A stretch of DNA of 64,000 bases from Obesumbacterium proteus (GCF_001586165.1 NZ_CP014608.1:62001-126000); one strand, 5' to 3'; numbered from the stretch's first letter, positions 52,784 through 62,124 are shown. The notes: generated by a model not told the origin, from the letters alone. Program-made: numbers and translations.

Positions 52784-52841
52784 GCCTATCAGATTAGCTT
52801 TGGCTTGTGTCGTAGTTGTATCAAGTCAAGTCTGAGCTAAT
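52784..52841 (-). repeat. 59-bp dispersed repeat, copy 2
   Basis: On the minus strand it begins ATTAGCTCAGACTTGACTTG and matches 11568-11626. It lies at the right edge of the cargo inserted in the transfer operon. Origin unknown; possibly the end of a transposable element. Confidence 0.5.
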
Positions 52842-52910
52842 TCAGCTAACGCGCCTGCGGCTTGTTCAACTGGCGTCGTCTGCACAAAAGATTTGAGCAG
52901 CCGTCGCCAG

Positions 52911-52936
52911 TTTCCTGTTTCCTGTTTCCTGTTTCC
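52911..52936. repeat. Tandem heptamer repeat
   Basis: TTTCCTG is repeated three times and followed by a partial fourth copy (TTTCC), just after the stop of the 52941-53339 gene on the minus strand. It marks the right junction of the cargo and may arise from slippage. Confidence 0.75.
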
Positions 52937-52940
52937 CTAT

Positions 52941-53339
52941 TTATCCTTCTTTGACAGTCAACACATCCAGTGATTTCAGCAACCACATCATGTCAGTGGC
53001 ATCCGCAACATTGATATACCATCTGGCTCCCCGCGCATACTCATTATCATCCGGCCAGACGGTGTTACCTGTAATGGTGATCAATAAATCCAGTGTGGCC
53101 CCTGCATTATCTTTCAGATGTACGGAAACACAATTGAGCGTGCCCACCCGGTGTGCTCGCATCGAGAGAAGCGCCGGCGACTGCAGACGCTTTCGGATAT
53201 GGTCACAGAGCGTCATAAGCTGACCATGATGAGTGACACCGATACGGGCGTCTCCCTGCGGTGGCACATCAAACATGACGGCCAGACTCACTTCATTATC
53301 ATTGACTACGGCAGGTGGTAACATTCCCAGTCGTCTCAT
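52941..53339 (-). CDS. Conjugation-operon protein of unknown function
   Basis: A 132-residue soluble protein with no recognised motif. The segments VGTLNCVSVHLKDNAGATLDLLI and ARGARWYINVADATDMMWLLKSLD (given as landmarks near residues 65 and 101) suggest an alpha/beta fold. Its ATG overlaps the stop of the conjugative ATPase gene (ATGA), so it is cotranslated with it. It ends at the edge of the inserted cargo, so its natural C-terminus cannot be confirmed. Confidence 0.6.
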   Translation of the reverse strand: MRRLGMLPPAVVNDNEVSLAVMFDVPPQGDARIGVTHHGQLMTLCDHIRKRLQSPALLSMRAHRVGTLNCVSVHLKDNAGATLDLLITITGNTVWPDDNEYARGARWYINVADATDMMWLLKSLDVLTVKEG

Positions 53340-56155
53340 ACCGCCCTCGCGTCAGTGAGTATTCCCCTGGCTTTATCAAGCTTTCGGGCTACGTGAAACG
53401 CCGCTTCCAGTTCAGTACAATGGTATTCATTCATCAGCGCACGCCGCTCCGCTTTTTCTTCTTTTTCTGTCATCCCGAGTGCCAGGTACAGGCTGGGCGG
53501 CACCGCCCTGAACAATGCCTCCACCCTTTTGGCCAGGACCACACCTTCGGTATAGCAACGCGGGAGCTTGGTCGCCGACAACAGCATGGCTTTTTGCTCA
53601 ATCGTGAGCTTTTTAAAACGTGAAATTTGCTCAACCTCATCCGGCGGCATGGTCAGACACAGCCACCATTCGGCCATGTTGAGCATTTTTTCCGCCGTAT
53701 CCGGGTAGTCTGCAAGGTTCTGGGTGGCCAGCCACAGCCAGGCGCCGAGCTTACGCCACATCTTTACCACCTTGGTCATGTAAGGCGACAGCAGCGGGTT
53801 CGTGGTCACGATATGGGCCTCATCAATAACCATATTGATTTCACGGTCAAGATACTGGTCACGTTCGGCAATGTTGTTCACCGTATTGACCAGGGCAATG
53901 ACCGCCACCGCCATCTGCGCCTCATAACCTTCGCGGGCAAGCGTTCCCAAATCAATCAATGTGACGTCCGCCTCCGGCCACGGCGTACCTGGCCGGTTAA
54001 ACAGCTCGCCCTCAAATCCTTCGGTGAACATGCGCAGCGCTTCTGACATTTCTTCCGCACGCGCCCGCCGGCTGGCCGTTCTGCGTTCGCGGCCGTCGGC
54101 ATCTTTTGAGTTATCGCGTGCAATATTTTCCAGCGCATGCATCAGATCCTCAGGCAGCATTTGCCGGTTCTCATTAAAGGATGTGCGCGCCGCCGCGAGG
54201 ATAGCTTCACGCAGCATCCCGCGATCGGCCCGTGTCATGCGGGCCTCCTCGGCCGCCTCCCCGCCGGTTACCATCAGACGCGCCGCAATTTCCATTTCCC
54301 CCAGGATGTCACGTTTTTCATCGTCTTCCTCATCGCCCGTGCCGGCATCAAGCTCGGGCAGGGCTGACTCATCAATGACCAGCTCATCGGGTGAGGCCTG
54401 GAGCAACAGATGGGCATCGGTGAAGGGGGCCAGCGAGACACCTTTCCCCGGCTTCACACTGATTTTATTGACGGTCAGCCCCAGCGACTCACAGTAATCT
54501 GCAAACAACCCAAACGAGTTTCCCGCCTCCAGCAGGAATAACCGGGAACGGTGTACCGCCATCAGCTGAGACAGCGAAGCACAAAGCGTGGCCGATTTAC
54601 CTGAGCCGGTTGGACCGAACAGCAACAGGTGTGCGTTCTGCGTGCGGTCATCTTTGTTCATCGGATCGAAGGTCAGCGGAGCGCCGCCGCGGTTGAAGAA
54701 GGAAAAACCCGGGTTACCGGTGCCGGTATCGCGGCCAAAAACCGGCAACAGGCATGCAAAATGCTGCACAAACGTCAGCCGGCTGTACCAGTGGTTTTTA
54801 TCCACCGACGGGTTAAAGCACATCGGCATGGCACGCAGATATCCGTTCAGCGGAGCCACATCGTGCTCAGGATTTACCGGCTGCAGCCCGGCATTGAGCA
54901 GTTTGGCACTGATATCGAGATAGCGCTTATCGAGGCTGTTAAGGTCGGGCGCGCGCAGGAGAAACGTCAGCGCAGACCGGTACAGCTTATGCTGGTCGCC
55001 CAGGTATTCCCGGGCTTTTTTGGCATCCTCGCGGGCGCGGGTAGATTCAATATTTTCCCCCATGGCGTTGCGCCCCAGACGGCTGAATTCTTCTTCCAGC
55101 ACATCCTGCGGTTGCACAATCAGCGTCATAGCAATCATGGTACCCTCCGGCATCAGGTCCATCAGGGTATTGATGTTCTCCCCCCGTCGGACTTCACCGG
55201 TCAGATGGCCCGTTTGCGGCGCGCGGCGTAAGCGTTCGACCGGCACGGCCTTATGAGCGACGTTATCAAACCACCATACTCCGCGCTCGGCATCGCTGCG
55301 CGGGCGCGTAAACCACAGGGTTTCGCTAAAATCATTCAGAATAGGCAGGCTGTCCGATTCGCCGTCGTCGTGCCGTGCAGCACGGTAAAGCACCTCGGGA
55401 GCCACCCACTGTGGACTCGGATTAAACCAACGCAGCAGCCAGCTGTGGATCTGCTCTCCGTTTTGTCGCTCACAGCGAATGCCGGCGCCGGCCAGCGCCG
55501 AGGTCAGCCGGTCACACACCTGATTAAGCAGGACGGCGGGCGGGAGCGGATCGCGGGCATTCTTCTCGACATAACGATAAATAACCATGCGCGTGCGACG
55601 GGTCTGACCACGCCAGGGCGCGCCGGTGACAATCTTGTCCTCAAAAAGCCCCTTTTCTACTGAAATGCTTTGCATATGTCGTTCAGTTTCGGCCAGCCAG
55701 GCGCGGGTAAACGGCGTCCCCTGTGCCCAAGGTTTGACATAGCCCCGCAGCTTATCCATATAGGCCGTCACGTCAGTTTCATCCTGACAGTAAAACTGCA
55801 CTACCCACTGGTTCCCGTCGAGCTCCGGCAGGCTGTCCTGCAGCGCATCCTCCACCACGTCGCGGATTTCTTCCAGACGTTCGGCCGGACGTCCCTCCGT
55901 GCCCACAGGAATTACTTCAAACACGGCGCCGACGGACACGCCGTCATCGAGAAGCAGGCAGCGCCCCTCCGGGAGATATTCGCCCCAAGGCATATAATCA
56001 ATAATCGACGGCTGCAGGCCATAGGCTCTGGCCTCATCGCTGTGGGTGAACCGCCCCTCACGGCTGAACGGCTCATGTCCCTCAACCGCGAAGGGTCCGT
56101 TGCCGGTAAGCTGTTCGTCTGAGGTATCGGGTTGACGACGAAACAGTGAAAACAT
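53336..56155 (-). CDS. Conjugative transfer ATPase, PFL_4706 (TIGR03744) family, VirB4/TraC-like
   Basis: A 939-residue ATPase that powers type IV secretion assembly. Walker A GPTGSGKSATLC lies near residue 515. Walker B MVIDEAHIVTTNPLLS lies near residue 780, followed by MWRKLGAWLWLATQNLADYPDTAEKML (as landmarks) with the sensor Gln. The N-terminal VirB4-like domain precedes. It is peripheral to the inner membrane. The length and motifs are complete. Its start overlaps the lipoprotein stop and its stop overlaps the next start, placing it firmly in the operon. Confidence 0.92.
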   Translation of the reverse strand: MFSLFRRQPDTSDEQLTGNGPFAVEGHEPFSREGRFTHSDEARAYGLQPSIIDYMPWGEYLPEGRCLLLDDGVSVGAVFEVIPVGTEGRPAERLEEIRDVVEDALQDSLPELDGNQWVVQFYCQDETDVTAYMDKLRGYVKPWAQGTPFTRAWLAETERHMQSISVEKGLFEDKIVTGAPWRGQTRRTRMVIYRYVEKNARDPLPPAVLLNQVCDRLTSALAGAGIRCERQNGEQIHSWLLRWFNPSPQWVAPEVLYRAARHDDGESDSLPILNDFSETLWFTRPRSDAERGVWWFDNVAHKAVPVERLRRAPQTGHLTGEVRRGENINTLMDLMPEGTMIAMTLIVQPQDVLEEEFSRLGRNAMGENIESTRAREDAKKAREYLGDQHKLYRSALTFLLRAPDLNSLDKRYLDISAKLLNAGLQPVNPEHDVAPLNGYLRAMPMCFNPSVDKNHWYSRLTFVQHFACLLPVFGRDTGTGNPGFSFFNRGGAPLTFDPMNKDDRTQNAHLLLFGPTGSGKSATLCASLSQLMAVHRSRLFLLEAGNSFGLFADYCESLGLTVNKISVKPGKGVSLAPFTDAHLLLQASPDELVIDESALPELDAGTGDEEDDEKRDILGEMEIAARLMVTGGEAAEEARMTRADRGMLREAILAAARTSFNENRQMLPEDLMHALENIARDNSKDADGRERRTASRRARAEEMSEALRMFTEGFEGELFNRPGTPWPEADVTLIDLGTLAREGYEAQMAVAVIALVNTVNNIAERDQYLDREINMVIDEAHIVTTNPLLSPYMTKVVKMWRKLGAWLWLATQNLADYPDTAEKMLNMAEWWLCLTMPPDEVEQISRFKKLTIEQKAMLLSATKLPRCYTEGVVLAKRVEALFRAVPPSLYLALGMTEKEEKAERRALMNEYHCTELEAAFHVARKLDKARGILTDARAV

Positions 56156-56562
56156 TACAACTCTCCCGTGCGTTCGCCCGGCAGGGCATATTGGATCTGG
56201 CTGTAGAACGGAAACACCGTGCTGTATCCCGGCACCGGCGCATTGCCCTCGGCGATGTGCGGGTAAACGTACATCACCATGTCCGGATTGGGCAGGCGTG
56301 GAAACGTCTGCTGTATTTCATTTTCCTGCGTTCGGCTGTAACTTTCTGCCACCTGCGTTGATACGGTGCGTTCACTATCGTTGAGCGATCGGCGAAGCGT
56401 AGTGCGTCCTTCCCCGGTCGCGTGCGTCGTCGATGCACCATCATTCCACAACTCCAGCATGGTACTGTCGCCCGGGGGCAACATCGTGTCTTTACTGGTA
56501 CTGCAGCCGCTCAGCAGCATAAGTACCCCTGCATACATCAGAAGTGTTCTTCTCTTTTTCAT
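56155..56562 (-). CDS. Conjugal transfer lipoprotein, TIGR03751 family
   Basis: A 135-residue lipoprotein (basic MKKRRTLL, lipobox LLSGC with Cys near residue 20). The mature part includes LPPGDSTMLELWNDGA and the conserved FPRLPNPDMVMYVYPH. It occupies the VirB7/TraV-like position in this transfer operon and probably sits in the outer-membrane core complex. The ATG at 56562 was chosen because the signal peptide begins there; longer frames lack signals. Confidence 0.85.
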   Translation of the reverse strand: MKKRRTLLMYAGVLMLLSGCSTSKDTMLPPGDSTMLELWNDGASTTHATGEGRTTLRRSLNDSERTVSTQVAESYSRTQENEIQQTFPRLPNPDMVMYVYPHIAEGNAPVPGYSTVFPFYSQIQYALPGERTGEL

Positions 56563-56566
56563 TCGC

Positions 56567-56953
56567 CTACCCGCCTTTCTTGTAGAGTTCATCCGCTGAA
56601 GCAAAGTCCTGAAAACAACGCAGTAAAAATCTGTCCAGCGCCTTTCGCTGAAGCTCTCCTGTGACACGCGGGATCCGTAATGCCGCAGCGGGCAGCCAAA
56701 GCTGCGCCGCCGCAGGCGTCGGGTCATTGACCAGCGCGACCATCCAGCTGAGTGAATTCTTTTTGCGGGGAGCGACCGGCCCCGGTCCACGACAGCACCA
56801 CCACATCGGTTGCAGCACGCCAGAAAACAGCAGTGCACTCACTTCCTTCGCCCCGTGCCCTGCCACTGCAGGGGAGTGACAAACGGACTGCCAGGGCGTG
56901 ACCTGATGCGTGATGAGTGAGAGAAACAATGCCTGTGCTGAGTCTGAAACCAT
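56567..56953 (-). CDS. Conjugation-operon hypothetical protein
   Basis: A 128-residue protein filling the gap between the TIGR03752 gene and the lipoprotein gene. It has the Trp/Cys stretch LQPMWWCCRGPGPVAPRKK in the middle and a helical basic C-terminus (LQRKALDRFLLRCFQDFASADELY). AAGGGGGGA lies 7 bases before the ATG. The stop is 5 bases from the lipoprotein start, so it fits the operon. No family is recognised. Confidence 0.6.
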   Translation of the reverse strand: MVSDSAQALFLSLITHQVTPWQSVCHSPAVAGHGAKEVSALLFSGVLQPMWWCCRGPGPVAPRKKNSLSWMVALVNDPTPAAAQLWLPAAALRIPRVTGELQRKALDRFLLRCFQDFASADELYKKGG

Positions 56954-56967
56954 CCCGACATCCCCCC

Positions 56968-58492
56968 TTAATCAAGACCGGTACCGGCCTGGCTCAGGCT
57001 AAAGCCATAGTTCACCTTGCGGCCCTTCTCTTCATAATCAATGGCAAGCTGTTTGGTGATATGGATCGCCACCTTCATGCCCGGCGGCACGTAAATGGCA
57101 TCAAAGGTTTGGCCATAGCGGGCTTTCACCCAGTCCGCCGTATCCCGCATGCCCCCGGACAAGGCCTTGCCCAACACGGCCTGCCCGGCATCCCCCGTCA
57201 GCGTAGAGGTCACCCCGCCATATCCGTTGGTCTGCGTGCTGTTCTGGTTCTGGGCCAGGGCATCACCCGCCGCGCTGCTGGCCCCCAGCGCAAAGAGCGT
57301 CGGCAGGTAAGTTGAGGCGTTGGATTTGCGCTCACCGGAAAGGCACGGAATACCGTTTTCATCAGACAACCAGCCAATACTGCCGGCATTCCCGTTGCTT
57401 TCGCCCTGGCCTCCACCCTGACTGTCAGCCTGCCCGGCAGGCCTTGGCAGGGTGCGTACGGTACCGTCTGAAAACACAAACGTAATGCTAGTCACTGAGC
57501 CGCGCACGCACGACAACGTCCAGTCTCCTGTCGCCGTACCGGATACGACAGCCCCCCTGCACATCCGGCAGATCGATGCCGTTTGCGGTCAGGTTGTCTT
57601 TTCCTATCAGCACTTTGAAGGGGTAAGGGTCAGTCACTTTCCCATCGATGGGAACGCGGCCTAGCAGCGCGGTCATCGCCCGACTGCCGATTAAGGTAGA
57701 GTTCTCAGGCAGGGTATACACCGGGTCTACGGGCCCTTCGGCGGCTTTATTGCCACTCAGCGTCTGGCCGGTATTCGTTTTGTTGACCAGCTCCGCTTTC
57801 TGACGGGTAATGGCGTTGTCGTCCATAAAAGAGGTGGCAAAGGAGAACCCGCTGGCAGTATTGGTGTTTCCCTCTCCCACGGGTTTGCCGCTGGCATCGA
57901 CGGCTACGCCGTCTTTCGGCTCAATCCACTGAAGCCCGTCGCTGCCCGCCGCGGGGGCGGGAGTGCCACTGCCCTCAAGGCCTAATCCCACAGGAATATC
58001 GCTGCCGACCGTGGAGGAATTTCCTGTCACCGTCTCCTGGGTACGGCTGCCTTTATCCTGTAACTGCTGCATGAGGCCGCCTATTTTTGCCGTCAGATCC
58101 TGCACCTGGTTCTTCAGTTGGCTCTGCTCCTTGTCAGCCACGGACTGCGCATTGACCACCGCCTGATTAATACGCTCATCGACGTTCTGGTTAGTCTGCT
58201 TAAGGTTCTTGTTTTCCTCAGCCAGGCTCTTATTGTCCGCATCGAGCTGATTTTGTCTTTTGGTCACCGTCTTCAGGCTGCCGACCAGCGTTCTCAGGGT
58301 ATCCTGCGGCGTGTCCCCCTCGATGCCCATGGCCTTCATATCCTCCGGCGTCAGGTCAGGAACGACCGTTCCGGCCGTGGTCTGCGCTTTCTTCTCGCCG
58401 CCTGATGAGCAGGATTTGACGCCGATAAACACCGCGCCAAGGATGGCCAGAGGCACCATGAGTTTGACTAAACCATTGGATTTGATTTTCAT
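56968..58492 (-). pseudogene. PFL_4705 (TIGR03752) conjugation protein, VirB10/TraB-like, frameshifted
   Basis: Two frames (58492-57488 and 57564-56968) together give one protein of about 505 residues. It has an N-terminal membrane anchor, a coiled coil (QLDADNKSLAEENKNLKQTN), a Pro/Gly-rich linker and the C-terminal domain (VVSGTATGDWTLSCVRGSVT). The frame breaks in DVQG-AVVSG at six G residues (57552-57557 on the plus strand as C), where five would restore it. This core-complex protein is essential, so either transfer is lost or the extra base is a sequencing error. Neighbouring genes overlap it normally. Confidence 0.82.
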
Positions 58493-59382
58493 TGACGGGA
58501 ACTCCGCGACTTTTTGGCATGAACGGGCGTCACGGCGGGCTCGGCCAGGAAAGCCCCTTCCGGACGGCCTTCAACCACCAGATACAACACCGTGGTATCT
58601 TCCGGCGTCCCGGCATTTCCTAACCACCGGTGCTGGAACGTCGCCGACACAAATTGCCCGTCCAGTTCACGGGGATCGAGAATGACTTTTGCCGCCGACG
58701 TATTGCGTACCTGCAGAGCCACCACGCTGTAACCATTGAGGGTCCAGGCGGCCATCGGGCTGACCATCACCGGCGCTGAGGGATAAAGGGTCGTGACCCG
58801 GGACGGTAATTTCAGGGCGACCGTACTGATGCCCGGCACCGCTTCAACCGTCCGCAGCGGCCCATAAAGGCTTTGCGCGGCATAGCGGGTCAACACCACA
58901 GGTAGCGGCGCATTCAGCTTCGCGGGTTTACGTCGTTCTGTTGTCCCCTCCCCCTGAGTGGTTGCCGGCTGCCCGCTGTTGCCGGCACCGCTGACCTGGG
59001 TTTTATCGCTGGCAGAGGCTGACGACACCTCACCGTCATAGACCACCTGAACCGGCTCACGGGTTGCTTTCCCCGCCGCCGCGCTGACGTCGAGCAGGAT
59101 AATTTCGCCGTTTTCCTTGTTCTGCAACTGCAGGCGCGTCACAGGAAACGCGTCGGTGGCATCCAGATAGACCGCCCCTCCACTGCTCTGCACCCGCAGC
59201 TTGCCGTTAAGGGAAGGTGGAAAACCCACCCGCACGTTTTTGTCCACGAACACGATCCGCTCCTGTCCCACGTTGAGCGGTATCTGCAGAGGGATCCGTT
59301 CCCACTTCATCAGCTCCACGGCATGGGCGGCACCGGCCGTTGCTATCAGTAACCCACCGGCTACCAGGATGTTTAATTTCAC
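58489..59382 (-). CDS. PFL_4704 (TIGR03749) family conjugation protein, TraK/VirB9-like
   Basis: A 297-residue exported protein with a signal peptide (ILVAGGLLIATAGAAHA) and beta-rich mature part: ELMKWERIPLQIPLNVGQERIVF (start of mature protein) and VLTRYAAQSLYGPLRTVEAVPG. It is expected as the secretin-like component of the outer-membrane core complex. Both ends overlap neighbours by 4 bases (ATGA), which supports the start. Confidence 0.85.
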   Translation of the reverse strand: MKLNILVAGGLLIATAGAAHAVELMKWERIPLQIPLNVGQERIVFVDKNVRVGFPPSLNGKLRVQSSGGAVYLDATDAFPVTRLQLQNKENGEIILLDVSAAAGKATREPVQVVYDGEVSSASASDKTQVSGAGNSGQPATTQGEGTTERRKPAKLNAPLPVVLTRYAAQSLYGPLRTVEAVPGISTVALKLPSRVTTLYPSAPVMVSPMAAWTLNGYSVVALQVRNTSAAKVILDPRELDGQFVSATFQHRWLGNAGTPEDTTVLYLVVEGRPEGAFLAEPAVTPVHAKKSRSSRQ

Positions 59383-60038
59383 TGGAATACCCCCGTTTTC
59401 TTCTCCGGTGCCTGGACAGGCATCGCCTCCAGACGCTGCGGCACACCGTCATAGCAGTCCATGGCCAGCCCAAATGGATTACGCTCAGGGTCCCCCTCCC
59501 AGCGGATCACCTTTATCGGATAACGCACCATCGCCCGCTTAACCGGTTCGGTGTGGTAATACTCGTCCGCCACCAGATCAAGGCGGGCCACCCATTCATC
59601 CTCGGATTTGATCTCCACGCTTTTACTGCTGTAACCGCGTTTGGGGATCTCGTAAACCACACGCACGCGGTCTTTCAGCTCGCCGCTGTTGGTGCGAAAT
59701 TCGGCATCCTTATTCAAAAAATCCTGGCAGGCAGGCGTCAGGAAAGGACTCATCTGGGCAATCTTTGCCGGATAGTCCACCTCCCCGTCTTTGGGCCAAG
59801 CATTGAGCTGCTGGAAAATGTAAAAGGCAAAGCTGTACACCGTTGACGGCGGCACTTCCCACCATTTTTTGGTACTGCCCGACCGCAGATCGGGCGGATT
59901 GTGGATGGTCAGGTTACGGGGTGCCAGCATCCAGCCAGTGCTGGTTGTCAGCAGCGCAACAAACAACATGCCGCACACCAGCCGAAGGGTAAAAATATGG
60001 TTGTCGCGTGCGCTTACCGCATTGCGAAAACGGCTCAT
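59379..60038 (-). CDS. PFL_4703 (TIGR03746) family conjugation protein, TraE/VirB8-like
   Basis: A 219-residue protein with one N-terminal membrane helix (LRLVCGMLFVALLTTSTGWML) and a periplasmic domain containing IHNPPDLRSG, SFAFYIFQQLNAWP and YPIKVIRWEGDPERNPFGLA (separate landmarks). It is expected in the inner-membrane complex. Its start overlaps the upstream stop and its end overlaps the next gene, typical of this operon. Confidence 0.85.
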   Translation of the reverse strand: MSRFRNAVSARDNHIFTLRLVCGMLFVALLTTSTGWMLAPRNLTIHNPPDLRSGSTKKWWEVPPSTVYSFAFYIFQQLNAWPKDGEVDYPAKIAQMSPFLTPACQDFLNKDAEFRTNSGELKDRVRVVYEIPKRGYSSKSVEIKSEDEWVARLDLVADEYYHTEPVKRAMVRYPIKVIRWEGDPERNPFGLAMDCYDGVPQRLEAMPVQAPEKKTGVFQ

Positions 60039-60409
60039 TGAATAACTCCCCGTTTAACCGGGCGCGTACGCCGCAGCGCCCATGCCCGGCTGTGGACGAT
60101 CAGCCCCCGAAAAAGCCCGGCACGGGCATGCAGCTCCTCCAGCCGACGCCACAGATAGTTGTCTGGTTTTCCGCGTTTGTAATTACTGACCCAGCGCCCG
60201 CCGATAAACACCACGATGATGGGCATAATCAGCATGCAAGTCGGGATCGCAATCCAGCCGACTGCGGGGATGAAGACCAGAGGAAGAGAGACCGGGATAC
60301 CGAGTACAAAACCCACCGCGGCCGCCAGAAGAAATTCTCCGGCGGTAAAGCCTCTCCAGACGACGGGCGGGGTATTCAGACGGTCAGGTAAAAACTCGAT
60401 CACGGCCAT
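60035..60409 (-). CDS. TIGR03750 family conjugation protein, TraL/VirB3-like
   Basis: A 124-residue inner-membrane protein with two hydrophobic hairpin helices (GEFLLAAAVGFVLGIPVSLP and WIAIPTCMLIMPIIVVFI) and a basic, Arg-rich C-terminus after GKPDNYLWRRLEE. It begins with MAVIEFLPDRLN, the family start. It probably links the ATPase to the membrane complex. Confidence 0.85.
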   Translation of the reverse strand: MAVIEFLPDRLNTPPVVWRGFTAGEFLLAAAVGFVLGIPVSLPLVFIPAVGWIAIPTCMLIMPIIVVFIGGRWVSNYKRGKPDNYLWRRLEELHARAGLFRGLIVHSRAWALRRTRPVKRGVIQ

Positions 60410-60418
60410 ACCGCCTCC

Positions 60419-60769
60419 TCAGATGATGTCGCTGGATTTGGTGACAAGCCAGATAACGACGACCAGCAAGATGACGCCAATAATCACGAAGGTGCCGAAT
60501 TCCGTCCAGGTCGCCTTACCCTGACGGACGTGATGGAAGCAGCTGATTGCCGCATTAGCGACAACGATAAAGGCCACAGCCGCAATAATCAGACCGCCCA
60601 GCGTCAGACCGTCGCGCAAATAGCCTTTGATGGTGGCATAGGTACCGCTCCCGCCTCCTGATGAAGGCTGCTCAATGGGCGGAAGGTCAGCCAGGGCATT
60701 ACCGATATAAAAAAGGGTGCTGCCTGCCAGCAGGGAAAATTTGTTACGAAAAAATGTCATTAACTTCAT
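60419..60769 (-). CDS. TIGR03745 (PFL_4702) family conjugation membrane protein
   Basis: A 116-residue protein. It has a signal-like N-terminal helix and mature start ALADLPPIEQPSSGGGSGTY. Two further helices follow: LGGLIIAAVAFIVVANAAIS and FVIIGVILLVVVIWLVT. The overall look is that of a VirB2-type pilin or pilin-like protein. It lies between the TIGR03758 and TIGR03750 genes, its usual place. Confidence 0.85.
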   Translation of the reverse strand: MKLMTFFRNKFSLLAGSTLFYIGNALADLPPIEQPSSGGGSGTYATIKGYLRDGLTLGGLIIAAVAFIVVANAAISCFHHVRQGKATWTEFGTFVIIGVILLVVVIWLVTKSSDII

Positions 60770-60784
60770 ATAATTACCCTTACT

Positions 60785-61030
60785 TCAGTGGAAAAACAGG
60801 AAGAGTGTTACGAGCAGCAGAATCACCAGACGGATGGCCGATTCCGGCAGTTTGCTCATGGGAATGGATTTGTCAGACACGCCGCGATAGGCCGTCACCA
60901 GCACCCAGGCAACGAACAGAAACAGCACAGCCCCCAGCAGACCTAAAATCAGCAAATTGAGAGCCGACGGTTCCATGCCGCCGCCAGTGCCGGCACTCCA
61001 GCCAGACTGCTGAGCAGAGGTCATAGACAT
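60785..61030 (-). CDS. TIGR03758 (PFL_4701) family conjugation membrane protein
   Basis: An 81-residue protein with two membrane helices (LNLLILGLLGAVLFLFVAWV and IRLVILLLVTLFLFF) joined by YRGVSDKSIPMSKLPESA. The start overlaps the RAQPRD gene stop by one base. The function is unknown beyond membership of the transfer apparatus. Confidence 0.82.
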   Translation of the reverse strand: MSMTSAQQSGWSAGTGGGMEPSALNLLILGLLGAVLFLFVAWVLVTAYRGVSDKSIPMSKLPESAIRLVILLLVTLFLFFH

Positions 61031-61347
61031 CAGCGATCCTCCTCGCCGCGGTACTGGCCAGTGACTGACATCGGTATCGAAGGCTGAGCGCGGGAAGGTT
61101 CCAGATAGCGCGCTATGCCCTGCTTCATCGTGGTGATGTCGCGGGTTGCGCTGAGGTAGTCGAAGTAGAAACGGGCATCCTGACCATTCTGGTTGGCCAG
61201 GACGCGAGCCCTGTCCAGTCCGGCCTGAACCTGATCAAGCTGACGCATCACCAGGGCCAGTTCATCTTTTTCGGAAGCCTGCGTCGGGAACGAGCTGAAG
61301 CTGCACATAGCCAGCAGCAGTACGCAGAGTCCTGGGGTTGGGCGCAT
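61030..61347 (-). CDS. RAQPRD-family conjugation protein
   Basis: A 105-residue exported protein with a signal peptide (LCVLLLAMCSFSSFPTQA) and the family core ARFYFDYLSATRDITTMKQG followed by ARYLEPSRAQP. The signature normally reads RAQPRD; here it is RAQPSIPMS, so the last two residues of the name-giving motif are altered. AGGAGAG supports the ATG at 61347. It is the first recognisable gene of the transfer operon. Confidence 0.82.
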   Translation of the reverse strand: MRPTPGLCVLLLAMCSFSSFPTQASEKDELALVMRQLDQVQAGLDRARVLANQNGQDARFYFDYLSATRDITTMKQGIARYLEPSRAQPSIPMSVTGQYRGEEDR

Positions 61348-62094
61348 GACGCTCTCCTGTGTGTTTAAGGTTGCGGGGAAAGACTGACGCAACCGAACAG
61401 GGAGAGCAGCAGGAAAGTGTTTATGGCAGGGTAAAAATTAAAATGAAAAAGTCTGATTCCAGGATGAATGTGGTTATACCAAGACTTCGGGAATATATGT
61501 TTTTCAACCAGGTTTGATAATGCAACCCATGAGAATCAATGCGGTTCTCAAGTACACTTTAGACGACCAAAAGCATTGGGTAAGCATCAATTATTGTTCC
61601 CTGCTTCCTTTATTAGCTCAAAGCCAACCCCGGCTATTTCTTCGTGCTGCTTTTAGAACAGGGTGTGAAGCGGACATTCTGCCCCCTTATTAAACTTGCC
61701 AGCAGTGCGTCGACAGATTGCTTAAGAACAATACGTTTCAATAAATGCGGAGAACTAGAAGGGCATGCTCAAATAAAGTCCCTGCGGTGATTCGTTTTTA
61801 GAAACCGACTAGCCCTCACCCCTTTATGTTTATAGCTGGCTTTGGTTCCTAGAATTCATCAGCGGTATTTTGGTAGTAAGGTTCTTTTAGAACGAGGTCT
61901 TTGTTGTGCCAGCGCTCTTAGAACTGCCGAAACGGCGAAGAAAGTTGGCCTTATGTTAAATCCCATCACCTAGCAACAAACCCATCATGATGATTTAAAA
62001 CAACAAATAAATTAAAACCTTTTGTATAAGTAATAATTTCCCTCATAACTGGGCACGTTGACGGCCTCCGCAATTCAGGCATAGCATGCAAACA
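61348..62094. other. Intergenic region between transfer operon and bacteriocin
   Basis: No gene is supported; a 62-codon plus-strand frame at 61468-61656 has no recognisable content. The region should contain the minus-strand promoter of the transfer operon and, on the right, the bacteriocin promoter. It is AT-rich toward 62.0 kb. Confidence 0.45.
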
Positions 62095-62124
62095 CTGTAT
62101 GTAAAAACATATATATATATACAG
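62095..62124 (+). promoter_or_regulatory. SOS (LexA) box region upstream of the bacteriocin
   Basis: CTGTATGTAAAAACAT and the adjoining TATATATATATACAG give overlapping LexA half-sites (CTGTA... and ...TACAG), as at colicin promoters, which often have two overlapping boxes. It lies about 120 bases before the bacteriocin start. The boxes are imperfect, and the match is by eye. Confidence 0.65.

Noticed and set aside
52911..52936. Heptamer repeat as a replication origin iteron array
   Set aside because: Only three and a half 7-bp units with no replication gene or DnaA-like boxes nearby.
53627..56122. Long plus-strand frames within the transfer ATPase gene
   Set aside because: Shadows of a GC-rich gene on the other strand; the ATPase motifs settle which frame is real.
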